Shown piece by piece: positions 14,704 to 20,586 of a DNA stretch of 20,586 bases. A program made the position numbers and the translations under genes. Each line of letters opens with the position of its first letter. Position 1 is the stretch's first letter. The stretch is from an uncultured Candidatus Saccharibacteria bacterium (GTDB lineage Bacteria > Patescibacteriota > Saccharimonadia > Saccharimonadales > Saccharimonadaceae), in contig CAMYZY010000006.1 in the NCBI GenBank assembly GCA_947304075.1, positions 1 to 20,586 on the forward strand. The letters run 5' to 3'. Below the pieces are notes generated by a model, which did not search any database, had not been told where the DNA came from, and worked only from the letters and a program-made list of their open reading frames with translations.

Positions 14704-14791
14704 AATTTTAAGTAGATTAAACTGCGAGGCTACTTAAAATACATGTATGACCTTGGAATCGCCTAAAAAACGTTAGGCGATTCCCTTTTTT
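14704..14791 (+). ncRNA. Candidate free-standing small RNA of about 88 nt
   Basis: A consensus promoter starts a transcript near 14704 that ends at a strong intrinsic terminator at 14791. In between, ATTTTAAGTAG (14705-14715) pairs with CTACTTAAAAT (14730-14740) over 11 bp, closing a 14-nt loop, ATTAAACTGCGAGG. A single-stranded linker with ACATGTATGACCT follows, then the terminator stem. No open reading frame of normal size fits; only a 7-codon minigene (14743-14766) without an SD is present. The downstream ABC gene has its own promoter past the terminator, so this is not obviously its leader, although read-through attenuation is possible. I do not recognise a known RNA family. Confidence 0.7.
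14755..14791 (+). terminator. Strong rho-independent terminator of the small RNA
   Basis: GGAATCGCCTAA (14755-14766) pairs perfectly with TTAGGCGATTCC (14773-14784) around AAAACG, followed by CTTTTTT. Confidence 0.92.
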
Positions 14792-14792
14792 A

Positions 14793-14801
14793 TGCTATTA
14801 T
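14793..14801 (+). promoter_or_regulatory. Leaderless promoter of the ABC transporter operon
   Basis: TGC TATTAT, with the last base seven bases before the A of ATG 14808. An overlapping TATAAT (14799-14804) would be too close to the ATG for a normal start. It begins two bases after the small RNA terminator. Confidence 0.55.
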
Positions 14802-14807
14802 AATAAT

Positions 14808-15515
14808 ATGATTAGAATTAAGGATGTGTGTAAATATTATGGGGGTAAAAAGGCACTCGACAAAGTGACTTTTGACGTTAAAAAAGGTGAGATTTTTGCT
14901 TTTATCGGACATAATGGGGCTGGTAAAACTACCCTAATTAAATCTATCTGTGGGATACTGGATTTTGAAGAAGGAGAGATACTGATAGATGGAAAATCTA
15001 TCAAAGAAGACCCAATTGCTTGCAAAAAAGAGATGGCTTATATCTCTGATGATCCAGAACTATATGAAGATATGAAAGCAATTTCGTTTATTAATTTTGT
15101 CTGCGATATGTATGATGTCCCGACGGAGATGCGTGAAAAGAATATCACCCGCTATGCTGAAATGTTTGGGATGGAAAGTGAACTTGGGAACGTAATTAAG
15201 TCGTTTTCGCACGGGATGAAGCAAAAAATTGCGCTTATCGCGGCGCTTTCACACGAACCAAAAATTTTGATTATGGATGAGCCGTTTGTGGGACTAGATC
15301 CAAAGGCAATTTTTGATATGAAAGAAGTAATGCGACAAATCGTGAAGGACGGCGGGACAATATTCTTTTCTACGCATATTCTAGATATGGCAGAAAAGCT
15401 ATGCGATAGAGTGGCGATTGTAAAGAAAGGTCAGATTGTAAAAGTTGGCGACATGAAGAAAATCCGTGGCGATAAATCACTCGAAAAAGTATTCCTTGAG
15501 CTTGAGGCCAAATGA
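14808..15515 (+). CDS. ABC transporter ATP-binding protein
   Basis: A 235-residue ABC ATPase that should power the membrane partner encoded next. Walker A is GHNGAGKTT at 34-42, the signature is SHGMKQK at 134-140 (a variant of LSGGQ common in ABC-2 exporters), Walker B is ILIMDEPF at 153-160 with the D-loop GLDP, and the switch histidine is H190 in FFSTHILD. Where most family members have the Q-loop glutamine, the sequence reads YISDDPELYED, so the Q-loop is altered. Length is normal for a single nucleotide-binding domain. ATG 14808 has no SD because the -10 directly precedes it. The stop overlaps the permease start by four bases (ATGA). Confidence 0.93.
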   Translation: MIRIKDVCKYYGGKKALDKVTFDVKKGEIFAFIGHNGAGKTTLIKSICGILDFEEGEILIDGKSIKEDPIACKKEMAYISDDPELYEDMKAISFINFVCDMYDVPTEMREKNITRYAEMFGMESELGNVIKSFSHGMKQKIALIAALSHEPKILIMDEPFVGLDPKAIFDMKEVMRQIVKDGGTIFFSTHILDMAEKLCDRVAIVKKGQIVKVGDMKKIRGDKSLEKVFLELEAK

Positions 15516-17125
15516 GTAAGCTGTTTTCCTTGCTTACAGCCACGATGTCTGGGGGTTTGAAGCTTTTTAACTATTCTGGCAAAACTGAGCGCTCTAAGCG
15601 AGTGATGCCGTTTTTATTAGGGACTTTGATTGGGGTGATGATGCTGCAAAGCGCTAGCGTAATGGCATTCTTGTTCAAAGAAGATAACGCCGAATCGGTA
15701 ATTCTGGTAATCTATGCATTGATTACCACTTTAATAATCCTAATGGAAGGCAGTTATAAATCTATAGATTTACTGTTTAAACCAAAAGACAATGATATGC
15801 TGCTCGCGATGCCGATAAAAAAGTCCACGATAGTGTTTGCTAGGATAATTAAATTTTATGTATTCGAGATGGTGTATTGCCTTATCTTTCTCTTGCCAGC
15901 GATTATTGCATATGCGATGGTAGCCGAAGTTGGTTTATCGTATTATGTGGTAGCGATTACTATGCTAGTGCTAATACCAGTAATACCAATTACGATTGCT
16001 TGTATAATAGGGCTTGTCATTTCGTTAATCTCGGGGAGATTTAGGCACAAGACGTTTCTACAGATTGCGCTATCGTTTTTGGCTATGTTTGCGACGGTTG
16101 GTTTAGTTTTCTTGATTAATATGTCACCAAATAACGGCGAATACGCTATGATAGCGATTAGCAATAAAGTGACAGAGTTCTATTATCCAGCTTCAACGTT
16201 TGTGAATCTTGCGACGAATTTTAATATCTGGGAATACTTGATCTTTATAGTGGTTAATCTGGCGATAATGGGGCTTACGGTAATTGTTATTAGTCGTTTT
16301 TGCTTTAAAATTATTACTCGGCTTGCTACGGTAAAACAGATAAAAAATGTGAATGTTAATTATAACTTGAAAAAACATAGCCAGACTTTTGCGATGGTTA
16401 AAAAAGAGATGACTAGATACTTTTGTACTCCTGTATTATTAATGAACACGGCGATGGGGTTAGTGTTTTTTGTAATTGCGATAGGAGCAATACTTGTTAA
16501 ATTTGATGATATCGTAAATTCGCTAACAACTTCGGTTGAAGAATTTCCGTTAACGGCTGATAAGATAAGCTCATATTTGCCAAGTGTAACACTTGCGATG
16601 GTAGCATTTGCTAGTTTACTTACCTGCATCACCGCTACTTTGATTTCACTGGAAGGAAAAGCGTTTAATATACTAAAATCGCTACCGATAAGTGGCAAAA
16701 AAGTCATCATGACTAAGGTGCTAGCGGCAACACTTTTGATCGTACCAGTAACCGCCATAGGTAGCCTAGTGATGGCGTTTAGATTTCAGTTTGGGTTCCT
16801 TGATACACTACTGGTATTGATTGGCGTGGTATTGATGCCACTCGTAACGGAGCTAATTGGGATATTAATTAATATAAAATATCCAAGATTTGATGCAGAA
16901 AATGATACTGTAGTCGTGAGACAGAGTGCGAGTGTGATGGTGGCAACTTTTTTGGGGCTGGGCATGGTGCTCGTGACTGAATCTTTGATTTTTGTGACGG
17001 TATTTTTGGCTGGTCAAACAGCTGGGCTAATGATGGTTAATGCGGTTTTCGCGATTATAACGCTGTTTTTGTACTTTGTGATTGCGTCACGGGGTGAAGA
17101 AAAGTATTTGAAACTTACAGCGTAA
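15512..17125 (+). CDS. ABC-2-type exporter permease
   Basis: The 537-residue membrane protein pairs with the ATPase just upstream. It has around a dozen hydrophobic segments in two similar halves, split near residues 285-310 by a hydrophilic loop (NVNYNLKKHSQTFAMVKKEM). The segment LFKPKDNDMLLAMPIKKSTI (about 88-107) and, in the second half, NILKSLPISGKKVIMTKVLA are the coupling-region signatures of large ABC-2-like exporters of the PF16949 type. The cargo is unknown; related systems export antimicrobial peptides or lipids. Translation is coupled to the ATPase by an ATGA overlap. No terminator is visible after the stop; the Nudix promoter follows within 30 bases. Confidence 0.85.
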   Translation: MSKLFSLLTATMSGGLKLFNYSGKTERSKRVMPFLLGTLIGVMMLQSASVMAFLFKEDNAESVILVIYALITTLIILMEGSYKSIDLLFKPKDNDMLLAMPIKKSTIVFARIIKFYVFEMVYCLIFLLPAIIAYAMVAEVGLSYYVVAITMLVLIPVIPITIACIIGLVISLISGRFRHKTFLQIALSFLAMFATVGLVFLINMSPNNGEYAMIAISNKVTEFYYPASTFVNLATNFNIWEYLIFIVVNLAIMGLTVIVISRFCFKIITRLATVKQIKNVNVNYNLKKHSQTFAMVKKEMTRYFCTPVLLMNTAMGLVFFVIAIGAILVKFDDIVNSLTTSVEEFPLTADKISSYLPSVTLAMVAFASLLTCITATLISLEGKAFNILKSLPISGKKVIMTKVLAATLLIVPVTAIGSLVMAFRFQFGFLDTLLVLIGVVLMPLVTELIGILINIKYPRFDAENDTVVVRQSASVMVATFLGLGMVLVTESLIFVTVFLAGQTAGLMMVNAVFAIITLFLYFVIASRGEEKYLKLTA

Positions 17126-17136
17126 TAAGATACCTA

Positions 17137-17145
17137 TGCTATAAT
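17137..17145 (+). promoter_or_regulatory. Near-leaderless promoter of the Nudix gene
   Basis: TGC TATAAT within the recurrent TATGCTATAAT string. The -10 ends 10 bases before ATG 17155, so the leader would be about three bases, with no SD. Confidence 0.6.
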
Positions 17146-17154
17146 AAATCTAAG

Positions 17155-17754
17155 ATGATAGATGTATTATTTTTCCCAGAAAATGCGACTCAAGAAGAGC
17201 GCCAAACGGATTGGAAAAAGATTGCTAGAATATCAGATATGGATTTTGGTTTTGACACCCCAAAAGAAAAAAGTGGCAAAATAAAATTCTCGGTGCGAGT
17301 AGTGTTAATAAACGATAAGGATGAAATCTGTGTTGTTAAGTCTGAAAAATATGGATACATGCAACTTCCTGGTGGGGGCATTGACAAGGGAGAAAGTATA
17401 ATAGAAGCGCTGCACAGAGAAGCTAAAGAAGAAACTGGTTTTTTGATTAATGACATTAACCCAATAGGATATGTATTGGAGAAACGTGAAGATATCAGAA
17501 ACAATCATGATTGGGACCAAAGTGTTTCTTATGTGTTTAAGGCATTACCGGATAAGGAAGTAGGTACAAATTATACGGAAGATGAAAGGGCTGAAGATTT
17601 TAGGCCAATCTGGATGAAATTAGATGATTTTATTATCGAACAAGAAAAGAATGAAGGTAAAACAGAAAGCTATAGTGGCTGTTTTTCAAATAGACGAGAT
17701 CTTGAAATTGCAAAGTTTATAAAATCTGGTGGGGGCGAATTGGGCAGGTATTAA
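17155..17754 (+). CDS. Nudix hydrolase
   Basis: The 199-residue enzyme should hydrolyse a nucleoside diphosphate linked to another group, in the cytoplasm; the substrate cannot be told from sequence. The complete Nudix box is at about 74-96: G74, E80, then R88-E-A-K-E-E-T-G95, matching Gx5Ex7REUxEExGU. The core strand FSVRVVLINDKDEICVV precedes it, and YMQLPGGG is the usual lead-in. The N-terminal 40 residues and a C-terminal acidic segment (EKNEGKTESYSGCFSNRRD) extend the usual 130-150-residue domain. The ATG at 17155 has no SD and lies 10 bases after the -10. It follows the ABC operon but has its own promoter. Confidence 0.92.
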   Translation: MIDVLFFPENATQEERQTDWKKIARISDMDFGFDTPKEKSGKIKFSVRVVLINDKDEICVVKSEKYGYMQLPGGGIDKGESIIEALHREAKEETGFLINDINPIGYVLEKREDIRNNHDWDQSVSYVFKALPDKEVGTNYTEDERAEDFRPIWMKLDDFIIEQEKNEGKTESYSGCFSNRRDLEIAKFIKSGGGELGRY

Positions 17755-17796
17755 CAATTTTTAGAAAAGATAACTTATTAAGGTTAGAGGAGTATT

Positions 17797-17847
17797 ATGA
17801 GAAAGAAGTTCGGTATCAAAAGTATAATAATTCATATTATGGCTTAG
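17797..17847 (+). CDS. Possible 16-residue peptide or remnant of a gene start
   Basis: GAGGAG lies four bases before an ATG opening a 16-codon frame (MRKKFGIKSIIIHIMA) that ends in TAG. The basic start and following hydrophobic residues look like the first residues of a membrane or secreted protein. The spacing of the SD is ideal, better than that of most larger genes here. It could be a microprotein, or what is left after the body of a gene was lost. It ends seven bases before the convergent gene's stop codon. Low confidence. Confidence 0.3.
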   Translation: MRKKFGIKSIIIHIMA

Positions 17848-17853
17848 TTCGGC

Positions 17854-19206
17854 TTAATTATCTCCTATTTTATATTTTCTTATTCTATTTTCATTTACTC
17901 GCTTGTCATTTTCGTAATGATAATCTATTGATTCAACTATCTTTTTACCTGACAAAAATGCATCTTTGTTATTTTGGTCCAAAATAACATAATATGGTTG
18001 CCTACCAACAAACTTTCCATCCATATATTTATGAACCGTATTGCTAAAATCAATCAAATAATCCTTATCACCTATTTTGACCAAATTGAATGCATGTGCT
18101 TCCGTTTTTTCTCTAGAGGCACAATAGCCAAATGCTATTTCCGAATCGTAACCACATATTTTTAATAGGTTTTGAGCCAATGTGGCTCGTTCTATGCATT
18201 GGGCTACATTTTTACCTTCAAATGCACTAATTGGGGCATCACCAGAAATCGACATCTGATCAAACCCATTTTCAAACCATTCACTTTGTCTTTTTTCTGG
18301 ATGTTTTTCATAGAAAGATTCTGCATTTTGAATCATCCATTCGTCCAGAACTTTTTCTCGATTGTCTGTACTATCCTTAGGGAAACCAAAATACGAATCT
18401 AGCATTGGCATAATTTGCTGTAATAAATTAGCGTTTTTTGGCAGGTTTTGCCTTTTTATTCCCGATGCAAAGCGATACAGATAGTCGTTGTCATAAATGT
18501 GGTAGGTTATTCCGCCATCCCAACTTCCATCTATAATAGTTTCGGGAGTTATGAATCCATCATAGTGAGTAATACTAGAAAAAGCCGACCTTCCCATCAC
18601 CCCTTGTTTAGCCCCCATCCTGGCTACTTTTTTGCTTTGCGACGATAATTCTTTTACTCTTTTATCGATTAGGTTTATCATTTCTTGATAACTATTACAG
18701 TTATTAATTGAATCAATAAAATCTTGGGAGATTTCTGATTCATTGCGTTTACCATTATCATCGTTTGGATTAGAATTGCTTCCTATTGTAGTTACCTCTT
18801 TTTCTTGCTTGATTTCCTTTTGCTCGTCATTTTTAGTTGCAGTAGATTCGGATTCTTTTTCTGTTTTAGGAGAAATAGCTTGGTTGAGCATATCAAGGAG
18901 TTCTTGTATCTTTCGCTCGATATCTTCCGGTCTTTTTCGGGTCTCCGTTTCCTCTTCGGGCGTATGGGTGTGAGGTGTGTTAGGCTCTTGGACTGAAGTT
19001 TCTGAGACTTCGCGTGGTAAATCTAATCTTTTCCAGCTATCTGGGTAATCTAATGATCTACTATAATTAGGCAAATCACTATCGCCAGGGTTGTCGATAG
19101 ATTCAAGAGTATCCCAATTAATTGAACCAGAAGATAAACTACCCCAAGGTGTTTTTTTAGGCTTAGAATCCATTGAGTAATTCGATAAACTGTCAACACT
19201 TCGCAT
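17854..19206 (-). CDS. Transglutaminase-like (papain-fold) protein with long disordered N-terminus
   Basis: The 450-residue protein has a Ser/Pro/Glu-rich, probably disordered N-terminus (1-160), with one charged helix at about 92-110 (PEDIERKIQELLDML). From about 165 it becomes folded. The C-terminal domain shows NVAQCIERATLAQNLLKICG (333-352), EAHAFNLV (369-376) and YLIDFSNT (383-390), placing C337, H371 and D386 in the order and spacing of a transglutaminase-like Cys-His-Asp triad. It may be a protease, amidase or crosslinking enzyme; substrate unknown. There is no signal peptide, so it is cytoplasmic or exported by a non-Sec route. ATG 19206 lies seven bases after an extended -10 (TGC TACAAT) and has no SD, suggesting a leaderless mRNA. 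Confidence 0.75.
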   Translation of the reverse strand: MRSVDSLSNYSMDSKPKKTPWGSLSSGSINWDTLESIDNPGDSDLPNYSRSLDYPDSWKRLDLPREVSETSVQEPNTPHTHTPEEETETRKRPEDIERKIQELLDMLNQAISPKTEKESESTATKNDEQKEIKQEKEVTTIGSNSNPNDDNGKRNESEISQDFIDSINNCNSYQEMINLIDKRVKELSSQSKKVARMGAKQGVMGRSAFSSITHYDGFITPETIIDGSWDGGITYHIYDNDYLYRFASGIKRQNLPKNANLLQQIMPMLDSYFGFPKDSTDNREKVLDEWMIQNAESFYEKHPEKRQSEWFENGFDQMSISGDAPISAFEGKNVAQCIERATLAQNLLKICGYDSEIAFGYCASREKTEAHAFNLVKIGDKDYLIDFSNTVHKYMDGKFVGRQPYYVILDQNNKDAFLSGKKIVESIDYHYENDKRVNENRIRKYKIGDN

Positions 19207-19212
19207 GTTATT

Positions 19213-19221
19213 ATTGTAGCA
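19213..19221 (-). promoter_or_regulatory. Leaderless promoter of the transglutaminase-like gene
   Basis: TATGC TACAAT on the minus strand. The last -10 base (19213) is seven bases before the A of ATG 19206. Confidence 0.6.
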
Positions 19222-19360
19222 TATGTTTAACCAAATTGTTTAGGGTATTAACAGACATTTTAACAGGGACAAAATGCATGTTTTTTGCAGTTTTCTGTCG
19301 TAAAAATGCACAATTTTTGCGCCCTATTGTTGGCAAGGTACTTAACAAAAATTTACTACT

Positions 19361-19381
19361 AAAAATCGGCGAAAATGCCGA
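19361..19381 (-). terminator. rho-independent terminator of tRNA-Ile
   Basis: On the minus strand TCGGC-attttc-GCCGA is followed directly by TTTTT. It lies 13 nt past the encoded CCA of tRNA-Ile. Confidence 0.75.
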
Positions 19382-19394
19382 GTTATATATAATC

Positions 19395-19471
19395 TGGTGG
19401 GGTTATGTGGACTTGAACCACAGACCTCGTCATTATCAGTGACGCGCTCTAACCAGCTGAGCTATAACCCC
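19395..19471 (-). tRNA. tRNA-Ile (GAU)
   Basis: The full cloverleaf is present: acceptor GGGGTTA/TAACCCC, D-arm sequence AGCTCAGCTGGTTAGAGCG, anticodon stem CGTCA/TGACG with loop CTGATAA giving anticodon GAU, T-arm TGTGG-TTCAAGT-CCACA, discriminator A and an encoded CCA. It has its own promoter and terminator, so it is a single-gene unit and not part of an rRNA operon here. Confidence 0.96.
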
Positions 19472-19480
19472 GTGAAATTG

Positions 19481-19489
19481 ATTATACCA
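19481..19489 (-). promoter_or_regulatory. tRNA-Ile promoter (extended -10)
   Basis: TGG TATAAT on the minus strand, 10 bases before the mature 5' end. A weak -35, TTTACT, lies 17 bp upstream. Confidence 0.68.
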
Positions 19490-19530
19490 CAAAATAAAGA
19501 TACAGTAAATACAGTTAATGTGATTATTTT

Positions 19531-20460
19531 TTAATTTCCAAGATAAGGAGTGGACTCAGGGCCAGAGTTTACTTGGTCGTTAAAGTCATTTGGCTCGGTG
19601 TTTCCCGGGTTGACGATATTTGGGTTAATCTGTTCGGCTTCCATTTTTGCTCTGATTTCCTTTTCTATCATTTCCCTTCTGATTTTTTCTTCAATTTCTG
19701 CTCTTAATTCGGCTTCCGTTTTTGGCAGATACGGTGCTGGCTCCATATTCATCGGTGCATTCAATCTGGCAGGTTTTTTATTGTTCATATTTGAAATAAT
19801 CAGTGCTGCGATGGTCGTAATCACAAATGCCAACCCCGCTAATGCCGCTAGTTGGTAAAATTTTGTGATATCTGTAAAATCTGGTTCAATTAGGGTGGTA
19901 ATGGTTCCGAAAGCCCACAAATAAGCGACACAAGCTACAGCGGTGATTTTGAGTGGTTTTACTACCTTGATCGATTCTTTTATCGCCAAAACGTTGGAAA
20001 TACAAAAACTTCCTGAAGCGACATAAGAAATGATTAACATTATTTTGGTATAAATAGTCATGTGAATAATGCTTGTGGTATACGAGTATTTAGAGTAACT
20101 ACTAGTTCGTAATACTTCTTCAATCCAAACAGTTGGCACGATTTCCCACATCAATAGAAAAGCAAAAACTCCCCAAATCAAACTACTCAAGAATCCGATT
20201 AGTGCAAAAATTTGTATTATTTTATTGCCTGTTTCCATACGAGTAAAGTTGCAGACGTTTACGAATAAAATCAAGGCTATCAATAAGAAGGTTGCTTGGA
20301 TTCTGCCGATAGTCGCAAGGTTCCAACTGCCCGTTAAAATGATAAATACGCCAAAAACTAATTCAGCTATCAATATCCACACCGCGAATTTAAGGAAAAT
20401 CTTACGTGTTTTTTGTAATTGTTGTATTCTTTCTTCGGTAAACAAACTTGTATCTTTCAT
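19531..20460 (-). CDS. Six-helix membrane protein with charged C-terminal tail, unknown function
   Basis: I do not recognise a family for this 309-residue protein. Six hydrophobic helices are visible at about 21-43, 54-71, 80-107, 138-160, 170-191 and 203-224. The N-terminal 20 residues and the tail from 225 onward are hydrophilic. The tail contains a highly charged helix at about 248-276 (AELRAEIEEKIRREM and onward), probably a coiled coil, then an Asn/Pro-rich end without a sorting motif. With six helices both ends should lie on the same side, most likely the cytoplasm. ATG 20460 is eight bases after an extended -10 (TGT TATAAT), so the mRNA should have at most one untranslated base. Neighbours are tRNA genes and give no clue to function. 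Confidence 0.82.
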   Translation of the reverse strand: MKDTSLFTEERIQQLQKTRKIFLKFAVWILIAELVFGVFIILTGSWNLATIGRIQATFLLIALILFVNVCNFTRMETGNKIIQIFALIGFLSSLIWGVFAFLLMWEIVPTVWIEEVLRTSSYSKYSYTTSIIHMTIYTKIMLIISYVASGSFCISNVLAIKESIKVVKPLKITAVACVAYLWAFGTITTLIEPDFTDITKFYQLAALAGLAFVITTIAALIISNMNNKKPARLNAPMNMEPAPYLPKTEAELRAEIEEKIRREMIEKEIRAKMEAEQINPNIVNPGNTEPNDFNDQVNSGPESTPYLGN

Positions 20461-20467
20461 GTTTATG

Positions 20468-20476
20468 ATTATAACA
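20468..20476 (-). promoter_or_regulatory. Leaderless promoter of the six-helix membrane protein
   Basis: TGT TATAAT on the minus strand, ending eight bases before the A of ATG 20460. Confidence 0.62.
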
Positions 20477-20497
20477 TAAGCTCAATATTTTTCTCAC

Positions 20498-20520
20498 AAA
20501 AAAAGACGGTGAGAACCGTC
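20498..20520 (-). terminator. rho-independent terminator of tRNA-Ala
   Basis: On the minus strand GACGGT-tctc-ACCGTC is followed by seven T. It lies 13 nt after the encoded CCA of the partial tRNA. Confidence 0.9.
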
Positions 20521-20533
20521 CGGCTTCTTGTAA

Positions 20534-20586
20534 TGGTGGAGTAACAGGGACTCAAACCCTGGACCTCTGCCTTGCAAAGGCAGCGC
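20534..20586 (-). tRNA. tRNA-Ala (UGC), 5' part outside window
   Basis: The 3' two thirds are visible: anticodon stem CTGCC/GGCAG with loop TTTGCAA giving anticodon UGC, T arm CAGGG-TTTGAGT-CCCTG, acceptor 3' strand TTACTCC, discriminator A and encoded CCA. Position 70 is U, as needed for the G3-U70 identity pair of tRNA-Ala, but position 3 lies outside the window. Confidence 0.9.

Larger units (their letters stand above)
14378..14807. other. 430-bp region without protein genes
   Basis: This largest coding-free stretch holds, in order, the SD and linker of the KGG mRNA, its folded leader, its promoter at 14551-14579, an A/T-rich spacer of about 90 bp in which I see nothing (14580-14668), the promoter, small RNA and terminator at 14669-14791, and the ABC gene promoter at 14793-14801. 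Confidence 0.85.

Noticed and set aside
19173..19442. 89-residue plus-strand frame over tRNA-Ile.
   Set aside because: It reads through the antisense strand of the tRNA and its terminator, and ends in a typical mis-annotated tRNA-derived peptide.

Overview
The window is about 20.6 kb of a compact, moderately A+T-rich bacterial chromosome. I read it as a member of the Candidate Phyla Radiation (Patescibacteria), most likely Saccharibacteria (TM7). The evidence is a short IF-2, a four-domain ribosomal protein S1, a small KGG-repeat protein, a HerA-like DUF853 ATPase, several large low-complexity proteins with no clear homology, a sortase-type surface protein, and TGA used as a normal stop codon. 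The taxonomic call is inference from gene content; no rRNA is present.

Layout. 1-1523 (-): 5' part of infB, preceded by a long structured leader. 1789-1863 (+): tRNA-Asn, whose last 21 nt are copied into an 81-bp tandem repeat up to about 2015; on the minus strand the repeat forms two terminators for the next operon. 2028-5113 (-): an InlB-like, sortase-anchored surface protein followed by a translationally linked flavodoxin. 5185-5673 (-): small membrane export protein. 5722-8267 (+): HerA-like ATPase and a GT2 glycosyltransferase, ending base to base against 8268-9992 (-), an acyl-CoA synthetase-like enzyme. 10061-11698 (-): large coiled-coil/low-complexity protein. 11792-12862 (-): rpsA with a 5'-terminal hairpin and its own terminator. 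12986-14172 (+): ROK kinase overlapping a HExxH/zinc-ribbon protein. 14174-14377 (-): KGG protein with a strong promoter and a folded leader. About 14704-14791 (+): an isolated small RNA gene with its own promoter and terminator. 14808-17125 (+): ABC exporter pair. 17155-17754 (+): Nudix hydrolase. 17854-19206 (-): transglutaminase-like protein. 19395-19471 (-): tRNA-Ile. 19531-20460 (-): six-helix membrane protein. 20534-20586 (-): partial tRNA-Ala.

Two themes join these parts. First, promoters are unusually uniform: almost all carry TGn directly before a TATAAT-like -10. In about six genes the -10 ends 7-10 nt before the ATG, so the mRNAs should be leaderless or nearly so. The other promoter-proximal genes have a clear Shine-Dalgarno sequence, so two modes of translation initiation seem to coexist. 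Second, highly expressed or translation genes (infB, rpsA, the KGG gene) have long hairpin leaders. These leaders, the free-standing small RNA and the tRNA-derived repeat are the most likely places for undescribed biology. All functions were assigned by reading motifs in the sequence; no database search was possible.
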